A DNA stretch of 64,000 nt, from contig CBFFRQ010000068.1 in the NCBI GenBank assembly GCA_965644315.1, positions 1,364,001 through 1,428,000 on the forward strand, given 5' to 3'. Both the position numbers and the translations under genes were made by a program. Of this stretch, positions 9,456 to 18,486 are shown piece after piece. The notes beneath the pieces are model-generated. The model made no database searches. It worked only from the letters and a program-made list of their open reading frames with translations, and had not been told where the DNA came from. The number at the start of each line of letters is the position of its first letter. Position 1 is the stretch's first letter. This DNA comes from Caecitellus pseudoparvulus. Lineage: Eukaryota; Bigyra: Bicosoecida.

Positions 9456-10949
9456 ATGGCTGCGCAAGAGCACCGCTACTTTTGCGGAGTTGAAGGGTGG
9501 GTGGACAGCCAATTTCCGCGCTGCGCCACATGCCTTCACACGCCGTTCCTGCCTGCAGAGGGGCAACTCATACAAACTGCGTCGTCATCAGAGATGACGG
9601 TAGCATTCTAGGCCGCTCATCTGGTGGGCCTTCGAATCCATGGGTGCGTTTTCCGCCCATACGTCGGACACGACATGCGTGGCTCTGGTGGGCGGAAGGC
9701 TCAACCCTTGCCTTGTGTGGGCACCTCACTGCCTCCCGCTGTTGCAGCTATCGGGGATTGAGCCTGTGGCAAACCTCATTGTGGACCTCATGCACGCGGC
9801 GCTGCTGGCCGCAGACTTGCCAGAGAGCACCTGCTTTGTGTCCTTGGTGCGTGGGACTTGGGGCCTTCAGGCGCCAGCGTGCCCCGCAAACCTTCCCCTA
9901 CCCTCCCTGAACAGGGCCTGGCGATGAGCGGGCTTGAGCAAGTAGAAAACCGCCGACAGCTCCGAGAGAGCCTGTTCAAGCTCAAACCAGACCTGGCACA
10001 AGACCTCCACATCATGAATGACTCTGTGGGCAGTGTGTACACAGCGTCTGCGCAGGGTGGCATGGTGATCATCTCAGGCACTGGGAGCATTGCTCAGTTC
10101 ATTGCTGCAGATGGAACTGCTTGGCGAACAGGAGGCTGGGGGCACATGATCGGCGATGAAGGCTCGGCATACGACATCGCAAGCACTGCCATTTCACGCA
10201 TCTTCCACTGTCTTGACGGCTTCTCACTGGAAGCTAGCGGGGAGCTGCCAGATGCCAGCCAAGCTGTGCAGGCGATGAAGGCATACTTTGCGATCGAGGA
10301 ACCCAGCCAGCTATTGGAGCACTTCTACACTTCCTTCCAAAAAGCAAAAGTAGCTGGCTTTGCGACAGAAGTAGCCAAACTTGCAAAGGCAGGGGATCCG
10401 ATGTGTGCAGGTATTTTTCATGAAGTTGGCCGCAAACTGGGCGCGCTGGCTAGAACCCTCGCCCCCCAAGTCATGGCCAGCCACCTTTCAGCATCGCAGT
10501 CTGAGCCCAAGCTCGCTTCCAGCGTGCCAGAGGCTGAGCGGGGCCTGGGCGCCACACTCTCCGCCCCGCAAGTGAGCATTGTTTGCGAAGGCAGCGTGTG
10601 GAAATCGTGGCCCCTTCTGCAAGGTGGTTTTCAAGAGACAGTATTCGAGCCAGCGCGGGCAGCTTCGGACATGTTCCACCGCCAAGCTGCCAAGCTTGCA
10701 CCATCTGAGCAGCACACTGACAAACGCCAACACAGGCTGCCCCCTGGGAGTGTTGTACAGCTGTCCCGTGTCATCTTGCTCCGCCTGGAGGAAACAAGCG
10801 CCATCGGGGCAGCTTGGCTTGCTGCCAGTCTCAGCGCCAAGGGTGGAGCGTGCTTCCCACTCGACCGTGAACCGCTGGTTGTGAAGCTTGCTGACCTTCA
10901 TCGAGACTCAACAGCGATCGAAGAAGCTCCCCACGATCGTGCATTATGA
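9456..10949 (+). CDS. NAGK: N-acetylglucosamine kinase
   Basis: join(9456..9496,9559..9643,9748..9846,9915..10949), 419 aa. ROK/BadF-type sugar kinase fold. The first phosphate motif is YFCGVEGGATHTNCVV, followed by LSGIEPV, then the sugar/ATP region VYTASAQGGMVIISGTGSIAQF and the NAGK hallmark GGWGHMIGDEGSAY. Near the end, GSVWKSWPLLQGGF matches the conserved GSVWKSW of animal NAGK. The enzyme phosphorylates free GlcNAc to GlcNAc-6-phosphate in amino-sugar salvage, in the cytosol. Intron phases (2, 0, 0) all restore the frame, and intron 1 contains a CAATTTCCGC box. It is longer than the ~344-aa human enzyme because of a Ser/Glu-rich insertion near residue 250. Its stop codon overlaps the convergent LysM gene. 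Confidence 0.92.
9510..9521. promoter_or_regulatory. CAATTTCCGC box (CAATTTCCGCGC)
   Basis: Copy within the first intron of the N-acetylglucosamine kinase gene, 13 nt after the splice donor. Confidence 0.6.
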
Positions 10950-13900
10950 AGGCCGTTGTGATTCCGCTGTGGCACCCCCAATTGGTTGCTGCACGACCAA
11001 GCGCATGCCTGGATACAGGTCCGAGGGGTCAGCAATGCTGTTCCACTTGACGATGTCTGCAGAGGTGACTCCGTACATCCGCGCGACTGATGGCAGGGAG
11101 TCCCGCGGTTGAAGGATGTGCTCCCGCACCACAACTCGCTGGCCAGCTCCGTGGAAAGAGAAGAAGTATAGCTTGTGGTCTCCGCTTGCTGCCACCATGC
11201 CGTGGGTGTCGTACTGCAGAGCGAGGACAGGATGCGCCAGCCGTCGGAGTGGAGTCGCAAGGACTGCCCCAGAAATCAGATCCGTCATGCAAACTGTCCC
11301 ATCATGAGAGGCAGAGATAACCTTTGTTGAGTCAAACTGCATGCAAGTGATGGACTTCGAATGCACATGGTAGCGTTTCACCAGTTTGCCAGTTGAACTG
11401 TCCCAGGCGATCAGGACCCCGTGCTTGTCCCCGGACATGACTTGTTGGCTGTTGATCGCAATAGCTGTGACACCAGCGTGGTGCCCCACAAGCCGGTGCT
11501 TAAGCTCGACTGTTCTTGCGGGGTTTGCCTTGCTAGCTGATAAACTGTACATCCTAACCTCCTTGTCCTGGCCCCCACTGCACACGCACCTGTCCCCGAG
11601 AGCGACAGCCGTCACCGCAGCGTCGTGGCCACGAAGCCTCCTCAGCAAGCGCCCGCTGACAGGGTGCCAGAGGATGGCAGTTCCGTCCCCAGACCCAGAT
11701 ATGATCAGCTCGTGGTTCATGTCAACACACCAAATCGCGCCCTCATGCCCCTTGAGCGCCAGAAGGTGCCCCGTGCGCCTCCCACGGGCTTCCTCAGAAG
11801 ATGGGTCCTCAGCTACGTAGCTTGCTGACACAGCGTGGCCAATGGACACCTCCCGAACCTTCCCTCCGTATGGCCGTTCAGCCGCGCTGTCCCACAGGCG
11901 CACTGATTTGTCTGCAGAGCCGGTCACAACCCGCGTGCCAAACGTCGCGATCGCTGTGATCCGCTTTTCGTGCCCACACAGCTCCCCCATGTGTGCCCCA
12001 GCACGATCCCCAAGAAATGAGTTGACCACAGCTCCAGTGGCCAAGTCAAACAAGTACACGACTGTGTCTAAGGTGCCAGCACATTGTGGAACGCCACCAG
12101 TGGCCCGACCTTGCACGTCGTTGACAGCTGGGTTCACGGCATTCAAAGCCACACAGCGCAAGAGCCGTCCTTCAAACGTCTTGGCAGCAAGCGCTGATGT
12201 CTCTGCCTGCAGGTGAAGTTGGGACTCCTCAAATTCGTGTTGAGCATTCTGAAGGCGCGTCTGGTAGGCTGTCTCATCCTTGTCAGCTTCACTGGTCTCA
12301 CTCTCCAGGCGCTGCATCTCGTCACGCAGCTTCACTCTGAGCTGGTGCACTTCAAACATCTGTTTCGACCCGTTGCCGAGAAGCCGGGATTGCACAAACC
12401 TGGACCCTGTTCGAGACACACGGTCAAACTCGTCCTGAAGCAGACTCAGGCGCTTCCGCTCACGCTCCTTGAACTTGCTTGCAGTCTCCAGCAGTGTTTG
12501 CAAAAGAACCTGCTCGCGTCTCAGTTGGGTCTGCTGCATGCGAATGAGCGGAACAAGGGGAGAGCACTGCTCCAAGGAAAGCTGGCGTGCTTCGGACACA
12601 GAAAGCCCAAGAAGTTGGTTCTCCAGTCGGCTCAGAGTGTCCATGCCACGCGACAGCTTCAGGTGAGTCTCACGCTCTGCAGCCTCAGCACGAGCCACAA
12701 GCTCTGCTGCTCTCTCAGGATGCCCCAACAGCCGGGTGGCCTCAGCAATGCCGCGCTCAGCGCGTGCCTGGTCCACTACCTTTCCTTCCCTGGCATACGT
12801 GTCCACAGACTCTTCAAAGTGCCGCCGGGCAGACTCGAAGCGCCCCCGTCGGAGGTAGGTGCGACCAAGGCCCTCGTGAGCTCGAGCAGCTTCCGCTCCA
12901 TCGACCAATTCCTCAGCCAGCTGCAGCGCGCGCTGCCAGTAAACCAGAGCTCTATCCCATGACTCGAGCTTTTCATACAATTCAGCAATGCTTGGGACAG
13001 TTTGCAGGAGGCCAGGAGCATCCTGTGCGGCGCCGTATATCTGTTCGGCCCTGCGGAGGTATGCTTCAGCCTCCAGCAAGCGACCACAATGAACGTATGC
13101 CGAGCCTTGCTGGACTAAAATGGTTGCTTCATCGGATTGATCCACTCCCTGCTCCTCGCCACTGAGAATCAAGACCCTTGTTCCCTTGGATGCTGGGTCT
13201 TGTCCTGCTGGGCCCGTGCGGCCTTGTCTGACTGCGTCCAAGTCTGCGGCATCTGTGAAAGACGAAAAAGTCGACCATACCCCACCAAACCCGGACTTTG
13301 CCTCAATCAACGCATTGTGTCCTTCGCTATGAGACCCTAAACCTCGAGTTGCGTGAGGTTTGGGTGCCTTGGGCTCAGTCGCAGCACGCGCGCTGCCATC
13401 TCGAACTCGGGCTTGCCTGGCAGACATGCCCATGCCCTTCATCCCCTCCCTCACGAGCTGCAGGTGCCGCATGAGCCCTGCCACATCTCGTACGCTCTCC
13501 TGTCGCAAGCTCTGTGCCCTGAGCAGCAGTGCAGAGCCTCTTCCCGGAGAGGTCTCAGAGTGGACTTGCTGTTCAAGCTGCGCCTCGCGTGCTCTCGCCG
13601 CTGAAACGAAGCGCACCCATGTTGACCAGCCTCGATGAAGGTGAACGTTCATCATTCTCCTGACAATCTTCTCCATGATGCTATGCTCGGCATGCCTCCT
13701 CTCCAACATGCAGACCCACGCCTTGAAGCACTTGAGCAAGAGCTGGCTTTGCCACTTGGAAACAACATGTGCTGCTGCCACCTTCCGGCTCAAGTTCTTC
13801 TCAAAGAGGAACAATGCCGCTTGTCTCTCCTGAAGATCTCGTTCACGTTTCTTGAGAATGCCTTCCAATTGCTGCTGCTTCGCAAGGCCTGCAACAAGAT

Positions 13901-15782
13901 CATGCCGAGACCTGAGGAGGAAGCCGTCTGCAGCCTCAATCTCCCTTCGGAGGAGCGCCTCAAGTGCTTCTCTGCTGAACCTCTCCACATGACCGTGTAC
14001 CACAGCGGAGTCCATTTCCTTCCCAGTGAACAATTCTACGTGGCGGAGCTCCGCCGCCAAGTCTCGAGACCGGGCTTCACTCTCACTTATCTCCCTTTTC
14101 AGGCGCAGACGGGCACTGCCGATGGTATCGAGGGAGTTTTGAAGAGAGTGGATGTCACTCCGAAGGCGCCGAATCTTGTGCTCAAACTGAAACCGCTTCA
14201 TGTCCATGAATCGATGCACCCTGGCAGAGCCCGGTGATTCTTGCTCCACAGCACCACCGTCAGACCCCTTAGAGTCCAGGGTTGTGCGAGTGTGCCGTAG
14301 CTCCTCCACTTTCTCCCCACGAGACTCCAATTGTGACTCTCCTTGTGATCTCTGAAGCTCGTCTGCTGGATGCATGTCATGAACAGCTGCTTCCGATGCT
14401 CCGTCGCAAGGTGTCGCCACGGCAACTTGTGAGGAGTGCAGTGCGTCAAGCTTTTCCTGCAGCAGTGACACGTACTCTGCCTTAGGGAAGCGCTGGTGAA
14501 ACCCCTCGACCATCACATCAATGACTGGGTTCGGGTCAGAGCGCGCTTTGCGAATGTCGAAGCCTAGCTGCTGAGCGGCCGTCCCACGTGCTGTCGTCAA
14601 CGATGGCAGCTCTTCACTTGCTGGTGAAACGAAGCCAGCGCTATTCACAGCGAGCACCCGGATGTTCCTATAAGTTGTGTTGTACTTTAGATCCACAAGG
14701 AGCAGGATCGCAGCGCTTGCTGGCACCCTCTGGCTCTTCCCCACCACTTTGTGCGCCAGCTTGTTGCCCGTACTCAGCATCGTGTCAAAGTCAACCACTT
14801 CCTCAGTGTACCTCACCTCATACGTTGTGATGGCACTTCCTCCATCAAACAGAGGTCTCTTGAGAGTGATCTCAGCTGAGTCATGGCGCGGTTGGCCAGC
14901 AGTGGCTAGGTGCAGGGGCCGGGAGGGAGCCCCTGCTGCCTTCGTCTCGACGTCCAACCCCTCGGACCACGCAGAAGCCCCCTTCGCTGATACGGCCCGA
15001 ACCCGAAGATTCACAAGAGTTGTCGAAGCTTGGAGCCCCATGATAGTGAACCCGTCGTGTGCAATGGGCGTGCTTCGGATAACCCTCGTTGTGCTAAGAA
15101 GCGGCTGCGGCTCAAGCTTCCAATCCACCACTTTGCGGCCTTTCTTGACGGGGAATCTCAAACTGAACTCAATTTCGTAGTCGTACACGGGTAAGCCGCC
15201 ATCATACACCGGCTTTGACCAGGTCAAGGCAACCTGCGTGCTGGAGGTGGACAGCACAGCAAGGGATGTCGGTGGCATGGGTGCCTGCGCAAACTCAAAA
15301 GAGATAGACCCTTGCGGTCCTCGACGAGATGCAAGTAGTACTTGCTTGCGCTTGCACTGCAGCATGTGCGAGCCAAGCCTCTTTGTACTGAACTTCCTCC
15401 GACAGAGAGCACAGTCCCCGAGCTCTCCTTTACTTCGCAGCCTCGCTTCCTCCAGTACTTTCATGGCCGCAGACACGCCTCCAGCCGCATTCGCTGCACT
15501 CTCTCGGTCGAACTCGAACTCATACTCTTGCCCATCACACCCTGCAACGTGTTGAACAAGGAGCCCCGGCAAGAACTCCTTCCCGCACTTTGGGCATGCA
15601 TCCAGCTCTTGCCTGCAAGGGCGCCCTTCCAGCTCCTCCATCACTTCCTCCAGGGCGGGTCGATGCCGAGGTGGGATTCCTTCTTTCTCCTGCACGTGGT
15701 CTTGCCTCATCCGCTTTCGCATCATCATCACGCGCTGCTCCAAGTCATCGAGTACTTGCTGGTGCTGTTTGCTGCTGCGCAT
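10944..15782 (-). CDS. Multidomain C2HC zinc-finger / FN3 / TPR / WD40 / LysM protein
   Basis: Single exon, 1612 aa. In order: two C2HC zinc fingers (CPKCGKEFLPGLLVQHVAGC near residue 60 and CALCRRKFSTKRLGSHMLQC near 125); two fibronectin type III modules (about 175-400; VALTWSKPVYDGGLPVYDYEI and a second with LFDGGSAITTYEVRY); coiled coils (540-700); a Trp-rich helical stretch resembling Sfi1/IQ repeats (FKAWVCMLERR, GWSTWVRF); TPRs (about 920-1050, e.g. RGRFESARRHFEESVDTY); another coiled coil; seven or so WD40 blades (about 1270-1560, e.g. VVTGSADKSVRLWDSA); and a C-terminal LysM-like module (SVARMYGVTSADIVKWN). The mix suggests a cytoskeletal or ciliary scaffold, but this is inference. 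The 3' end overlaps the NAGK gene by 6 nt. Confidence 0.85.
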   Translation of the reverse strand: MRSSKQHQQVLDDLEQRVMMMRKRMRQDHVQEKEGIPPRHRPALEEVMEELEGRPCRQELDACPKCGKEFLPGLLVQHVAGCDGQEYEFEFDRESAANAAGGVSAAMKVLEEARLRSKGELGDCALCRRKFSTKRLGSHMLQCKRKQVLLASRRGPQGSISFEFAQAPMPPTSLAVLSTSSTQVALTWSKPVYDGGLPVYDYEIEFSLRFPVKKGRKVVDWKLEPQPLLSTTRVIRSTPIAHDGFTIMGLQASTTLVNLRVRAVSAKGASAWSEGLDVETKAAGAPSRPLHLATAGQPRHDSAEITLKRPLFDGGSAITTYEVRYTEEVVDFDTMLSTGNKLAHKVVGKSQRVPASAAILLLVDLKYNTTYRNIRVLAVNSAGFVSPASEELPSLTTARGTAAQQLGFDIRKARSDPNPVIDVMVEGFHQRFPKAEYVSLLQEKLDALHSSQVAVATPCDGASEAAVHDMHPADELQRSQGESQLESRGEKVEELRHTRTTLDSKGSDGGAVEQESPGSARVHRFMDMKRFQFEHKIRRLRSDIHSLQNSLDTIGSARLRLKREISESEARSRDLAAELRHVELFTGKEMDSAVVHGHVERFSREALEALLRREIEAADGFLLRSRHDLVAGLAKQQQLEGILKKRERDLQERQAALFLFEKNLSRKVAAAHVVSKWQSQLLLKCFKAWVCMLERRHAEHSIMEKIVRRMMNVHLHRGWSTWVRFVSAARAREAQLEQQVHSETSPGRGSALLLRAQSLRQESVRDVAGLMRHLQLVREGMKGMGMSARQARVRDGSARAATEPKAPKPHATRGLGSHSEGHNALIEAKSGFGGVWSTFSSFTDAADLDAVRQGRTGPAGQDPASKGTRVLILSGEEQGVDQSDEATILVQQGSAYVHCGRLLEAEAYLRRAEQIYGAAQDAPGLLQTVPSIAELYEKLESWDRALVYWQRALQLAEELVDGAEAARAHEGLGRTYLRRGRFESARRHFEESVDTYAREGKVVDQARAERGIAEATRLLGHPERAAELVARAEAAERETHLKLSRGMDTLSRLENQLLGLSVSEARQLSLEQCSPLVPLIRMQQTQLRREQVLLQTLLETASKFKERERKRLSLLQDEFDRVSRTGSRFVQSRLLGNGSKQMFEVHQLRVKLRDEMQRLESETSEADKDETAYQTRLQNAQHEFEESQLHLQAETSALAAKTFEGRLLRCVALNAVNPAVNDVQGRATGGVPQCAGTLDTVVYLFDLATGAVVNSFLGDRAGAHMGELCGHEKRITAIATFGTRVVTGSADKSVRLWDSAAERPYGGKVREVSIGHAVSASYVAEDPSSEEARGRRTGHLLALKGHEGAIWCVDMNHELIISGSGDGTAILWHPVSGRLLRRLRGHDAAVTAVALGDRCVCSGGQDKEVRMYSLSASKANPARTVELKHRLVGHHAGVTAIAINSQQVMSGDKHGVLIAWDSSTGKLVKRYHVHSKSITCMQFDSTKVISASHDGTVCMTDLISGAVLATPLRRLAHPVLALQYDTHGMVAASGDHKLYFFSFHGAGQRVVVREHILQPRDSLPSVARMYGVTSADIVKWNSIADPSDLYPGMRLVVQQPIGGATAESQRPS

Positions 15783-15869
15783 TTGTTCTTCAACATCCCC
15801 TCTTAGTGAACTGCGCTACAAGACGGCCGCATTTGAGCGCAGACAAGCCGACTCATGATCGCAAGTCAC

Positions 15870-16166
15870 TCACTCCAACTGCCCTGTGACTTGAAGGTGC
15901 TGCTCCACGCGCTTAACGACCGCTCTGGAAGTCTCCTCTTGCATGATGTACTCCATTTTATGCTGAGCTGCGAGCTTGTCAGCTGCTGGTTTGATTGCCG
16001 CTGCCACGCCCATCCTGGACACCTGACCAGCAGGAGTTTCCGCACGCTCCAACACTGACTGCATTGCGCGAGCCTTGCGGGTGCCCTCCGAGCCAAACAG
16101 CCGCTTCGCATGGCGGTGTGACGCCAATGAGCTCGTGATGGCTTCCCAGTCTCTGGTTTCCTGCAT
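15870..16166 (-). CDS. Small helical protein of unknown function
   Basis: A 98-aa frame from ATG 16166, rich in Ala, Glu, Arg and Gln and probably all helical (KARAMQSVLERAETPAG, EYIMQEETSRAVVKRVEQHL). No family recognised. The sequence just upstream (ATG at 16244 giving MFGSSAVTAALGSEVTFGSW) would extend the protein only if a 27-nt intron (16153-16179) were removed; that is shorter than any other intron here, so I did not adopt it. Same strand as, and upstream of, the LysM gene. Real-gene status is moderate: composition and codon use look coding. Confidence 0.4.
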   Translation of the reverse strand: MQETRDWEAITSSLASHRHAKRLFGSEGTRKARAMQSVLERAETPAGQVSRMGVAAAIKPAADKLAAQHKMEYIMQEETSRAVVKRVEQHLQVTGQLE

Positions 16167-16552
16167 GTCAGCCCCCTACCTGGCCCAAGAGCCGAATGTG
16201 ACTTCACTGCCAAGCGCTGCTGTTACTGCGCTGCTGCCAAACATGGGCAAACACCGGAGTGCACGACAGGCCGAGAGCTTGGCATGGAAGAATCACACTT
16301 AGAGCAGCATTTGGTTGTGGGAAACTTTGGCGGACAGATTGAATGTTGTGTCTTCTGCATGCGCAGGACTCTGACATATGCTTCAGTGATGCAGACGACT
16401 TCAGCACGCACTGCCACCCGGAGAAAGGGCAAATCAAAACAAAGAGAATTGCGACAGAGTATTCCATCCCTGATTGCACGTTTGCCTTTCGATTCAGCGC
16501 TCAGGTCTCCAGGTTGTGCTCGGACCATGCACCGTGCAGTGCTGGCAAGCTT

Positions 16553-16564
16553 CATTTTCCGCAC
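16553..16564. promoter_or_regulatory. CAATTTCCGC box variant (CATTTTCCGCAC)
   Basis: One mismatch from the consensus; about 77 nt upstream of the PRP4-like kinase ATG at 16641. Confidence 0.45.
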
Positions 16565-16640
16565 CAAGCACCATCCCAATCCAAGCATCTTCTCTCAGCA
16601 GCAAGACGCTGACTAAATTGCAAGCACTAGTATCGTTCCT

Positions 16641-18435
16641 ATGCAGTACAAGGATAGCCGCCGTATTGGGGTGTTCCGCGGGCACAAACGGCCTTCAAGC
16701 GACAGGGCTGGAGAGCCGTGGAGGACACAGCACCCGACTGGGCGGCAGCCAAGCAGATCACCACCCCCCGCACGACCAAGGCACAATGCCCGAGAACATG
16801 AAGAAGGGAAGGCTCCCGTTGACACGGAAGCTGAGGAAGAGCTAGATGAGAGAGTGAGTTTCAAGTTTCGCCCACGAGGTGCAGCGACACACGTGCAGGC
16901 CAGCACTACCTTCGCAGACCATCTTGGCGGCTGTGAGCGCAGCGATGGAGGATTCCGGGCGATCCTCCGAGATCAAGAGCTTAGAGGCAAGGAGGGCTCG
17001 CCGGAAAGCAATCATGGAAAAGCATCGACCCCACGCCAGCCAGGGAAGGCTTTCTCAGCGTGCACCCGGAGAGAGACCCGCATCTGCCAGTAGTACGCCG
17101 CCAGCTAGTGCTGCAGCAGGGGCAGGAGATGCCGCCTCTCTGGAACACGACTCGGGTTCGAGCTCTGAAGAAGATATTTTTGCGACAGCGGAAAGCGATG
17201 ATGTGCAGGCCCTAGCACAGGCGGGCCGTTTAGGGGACACCACAGCTGCGGCAGTCACGAAGCGGGCTGAAAGCTTGCAGTTGCTCGAGAGCTCAAAGAG
17301 GGCCGCAGCTGCCCCGCAATCAACAGCTGACAACTTCGATGATGCTGAGGGCTATCTAAAGACTCGTGTTGGGGAGGTCATCGGCGACAGGTACGTCGTT
17401 CAGGGAAGTGCCGGCAGAGGAGTGTTTGGCATGGTAAGCCTCTGCCAAGACACTGGGGGGTCGGCGAGCTCGCAGGGACTCGCAACGTCAATGGAACCTG
17501 CTCTAGCCCCAAGTGGCGAGTCGCGTGTTGCTGTGAAAATTCTCAGGGCCAATGACACAATGAGGAAGGCCGGCATGAAGGAGGCTGAGATGCTGCGAAC
17601 TGTACGAGCTGCTGACCCGACGGGTGCGGGGCATGTCGTCCGTCTCCTGAACACCTTTGAGCACAGAGACCACCTGTGCTTGGCCTTCGAAGCCATGCAC
17701 ATGAACCTAAAAGAAGTGCAAGACAAGTTTGGGAAGGGAATCGGGCTTTCGATCGATGCAGTCTCTCACTTCGCCCGTCAACTCTTGAAGGGTCTTCACA
17801 CTTTGGGCAAGTGTGGGATCATACACGCTGACTTGAAGCCGCAAAACATACTTGCCAACGAGGCGTTCAATGTCGTGAAGATTGCTGACCTTGGAAGTGC
17901 CTTCCTACAGCACTCCCAAGACAATGTCCCAACACCTATCTTGTGCTCCAGGTACTATCGGGCCCCGGAGACCATACTGGGATTGAAGCACACATGCGCA
18001 CTGGACATGTGGAGCTTGGCTGCAGTTCTCTTTGAGCTGTTCACCGGCCAAGTGCTCTTTCCAGGCTCGGACAACAACCACATGCTTCACATTATCCAGC
18101 AAGTGGTAGGGCGCTTCCCAAACAAGCTTGTCAAGCGGCACTTACGCGAGGCTCCCCTGCATGACATCGAGCTTCACTTCGGAGACGACTTCCGCTTCAT
18201 CTTCTTGGAACCAGACCCTGTTACAAATGCTGTGGTCCCGCGTCCCACAGTGGTACCACAAAAGCCTGTGAACCCCATCCGAGACAGACTTGCGGCGACA
18301 CAAGCTTCAACAGAGTCCCTCAAGAAAGTTCGAGCATTTCAAGATTTGTTGGAGCGAATGCTGAATCCGGATCCAGCCAAGCGCATTGAAGTGACTGGGG
18401 CACTCGCGCATCCGTTTGTGAATCAAACAAAGTAG
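16641..18435 (+). CDS. PRP4: PRP4-type (PRPF4B/CLK-DYRK group) splicing kinase
   Basis: join(16641..16853,16918..18435), 576 aa. A low-complexity N-terminus leads to a kinase domain from about residue 220: Gly-loop GRGVFGMV, VAVKILRAND with the catalytic Lys, catalytic loop HADLKPQNIL (residue ~373), then ADLGSAF and the activation segment PILCSRYYRAPETILG, which is the PRP4 pattern (SRFYRAPEIILG). PRP4 phosphorylates U4/U6.U5 tri-snRNP proteins during spliceosome activation in the nucleus. The DFG motif reads DLG here. An insert of about 25 residues sits between the Gly-loop and the VAVK strand. The intron (donor GTGAGT, acceptor TTCGCAG) is phase 0. The upstream frame could include further exons. 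Confidence 0.88.
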
Positions 18436-18486
18436 GAAATGTGTACCGACCTGGAGGAATACATTTGCCAAGAATTCGAACTGCAC

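Noticed and set aside
12213-12962. 249-codon plus-strand frame within the LysM gene
   Set aside because: Antisense shadow of the coiled-coil and TPR-coding region; no recognisable domain.
16153-16179. 27-nt intron that would add MFGSSAVTAALG to the small helical protein
   Set aside because: The frame works, but the length is about half of the shortest other intron accepted here.
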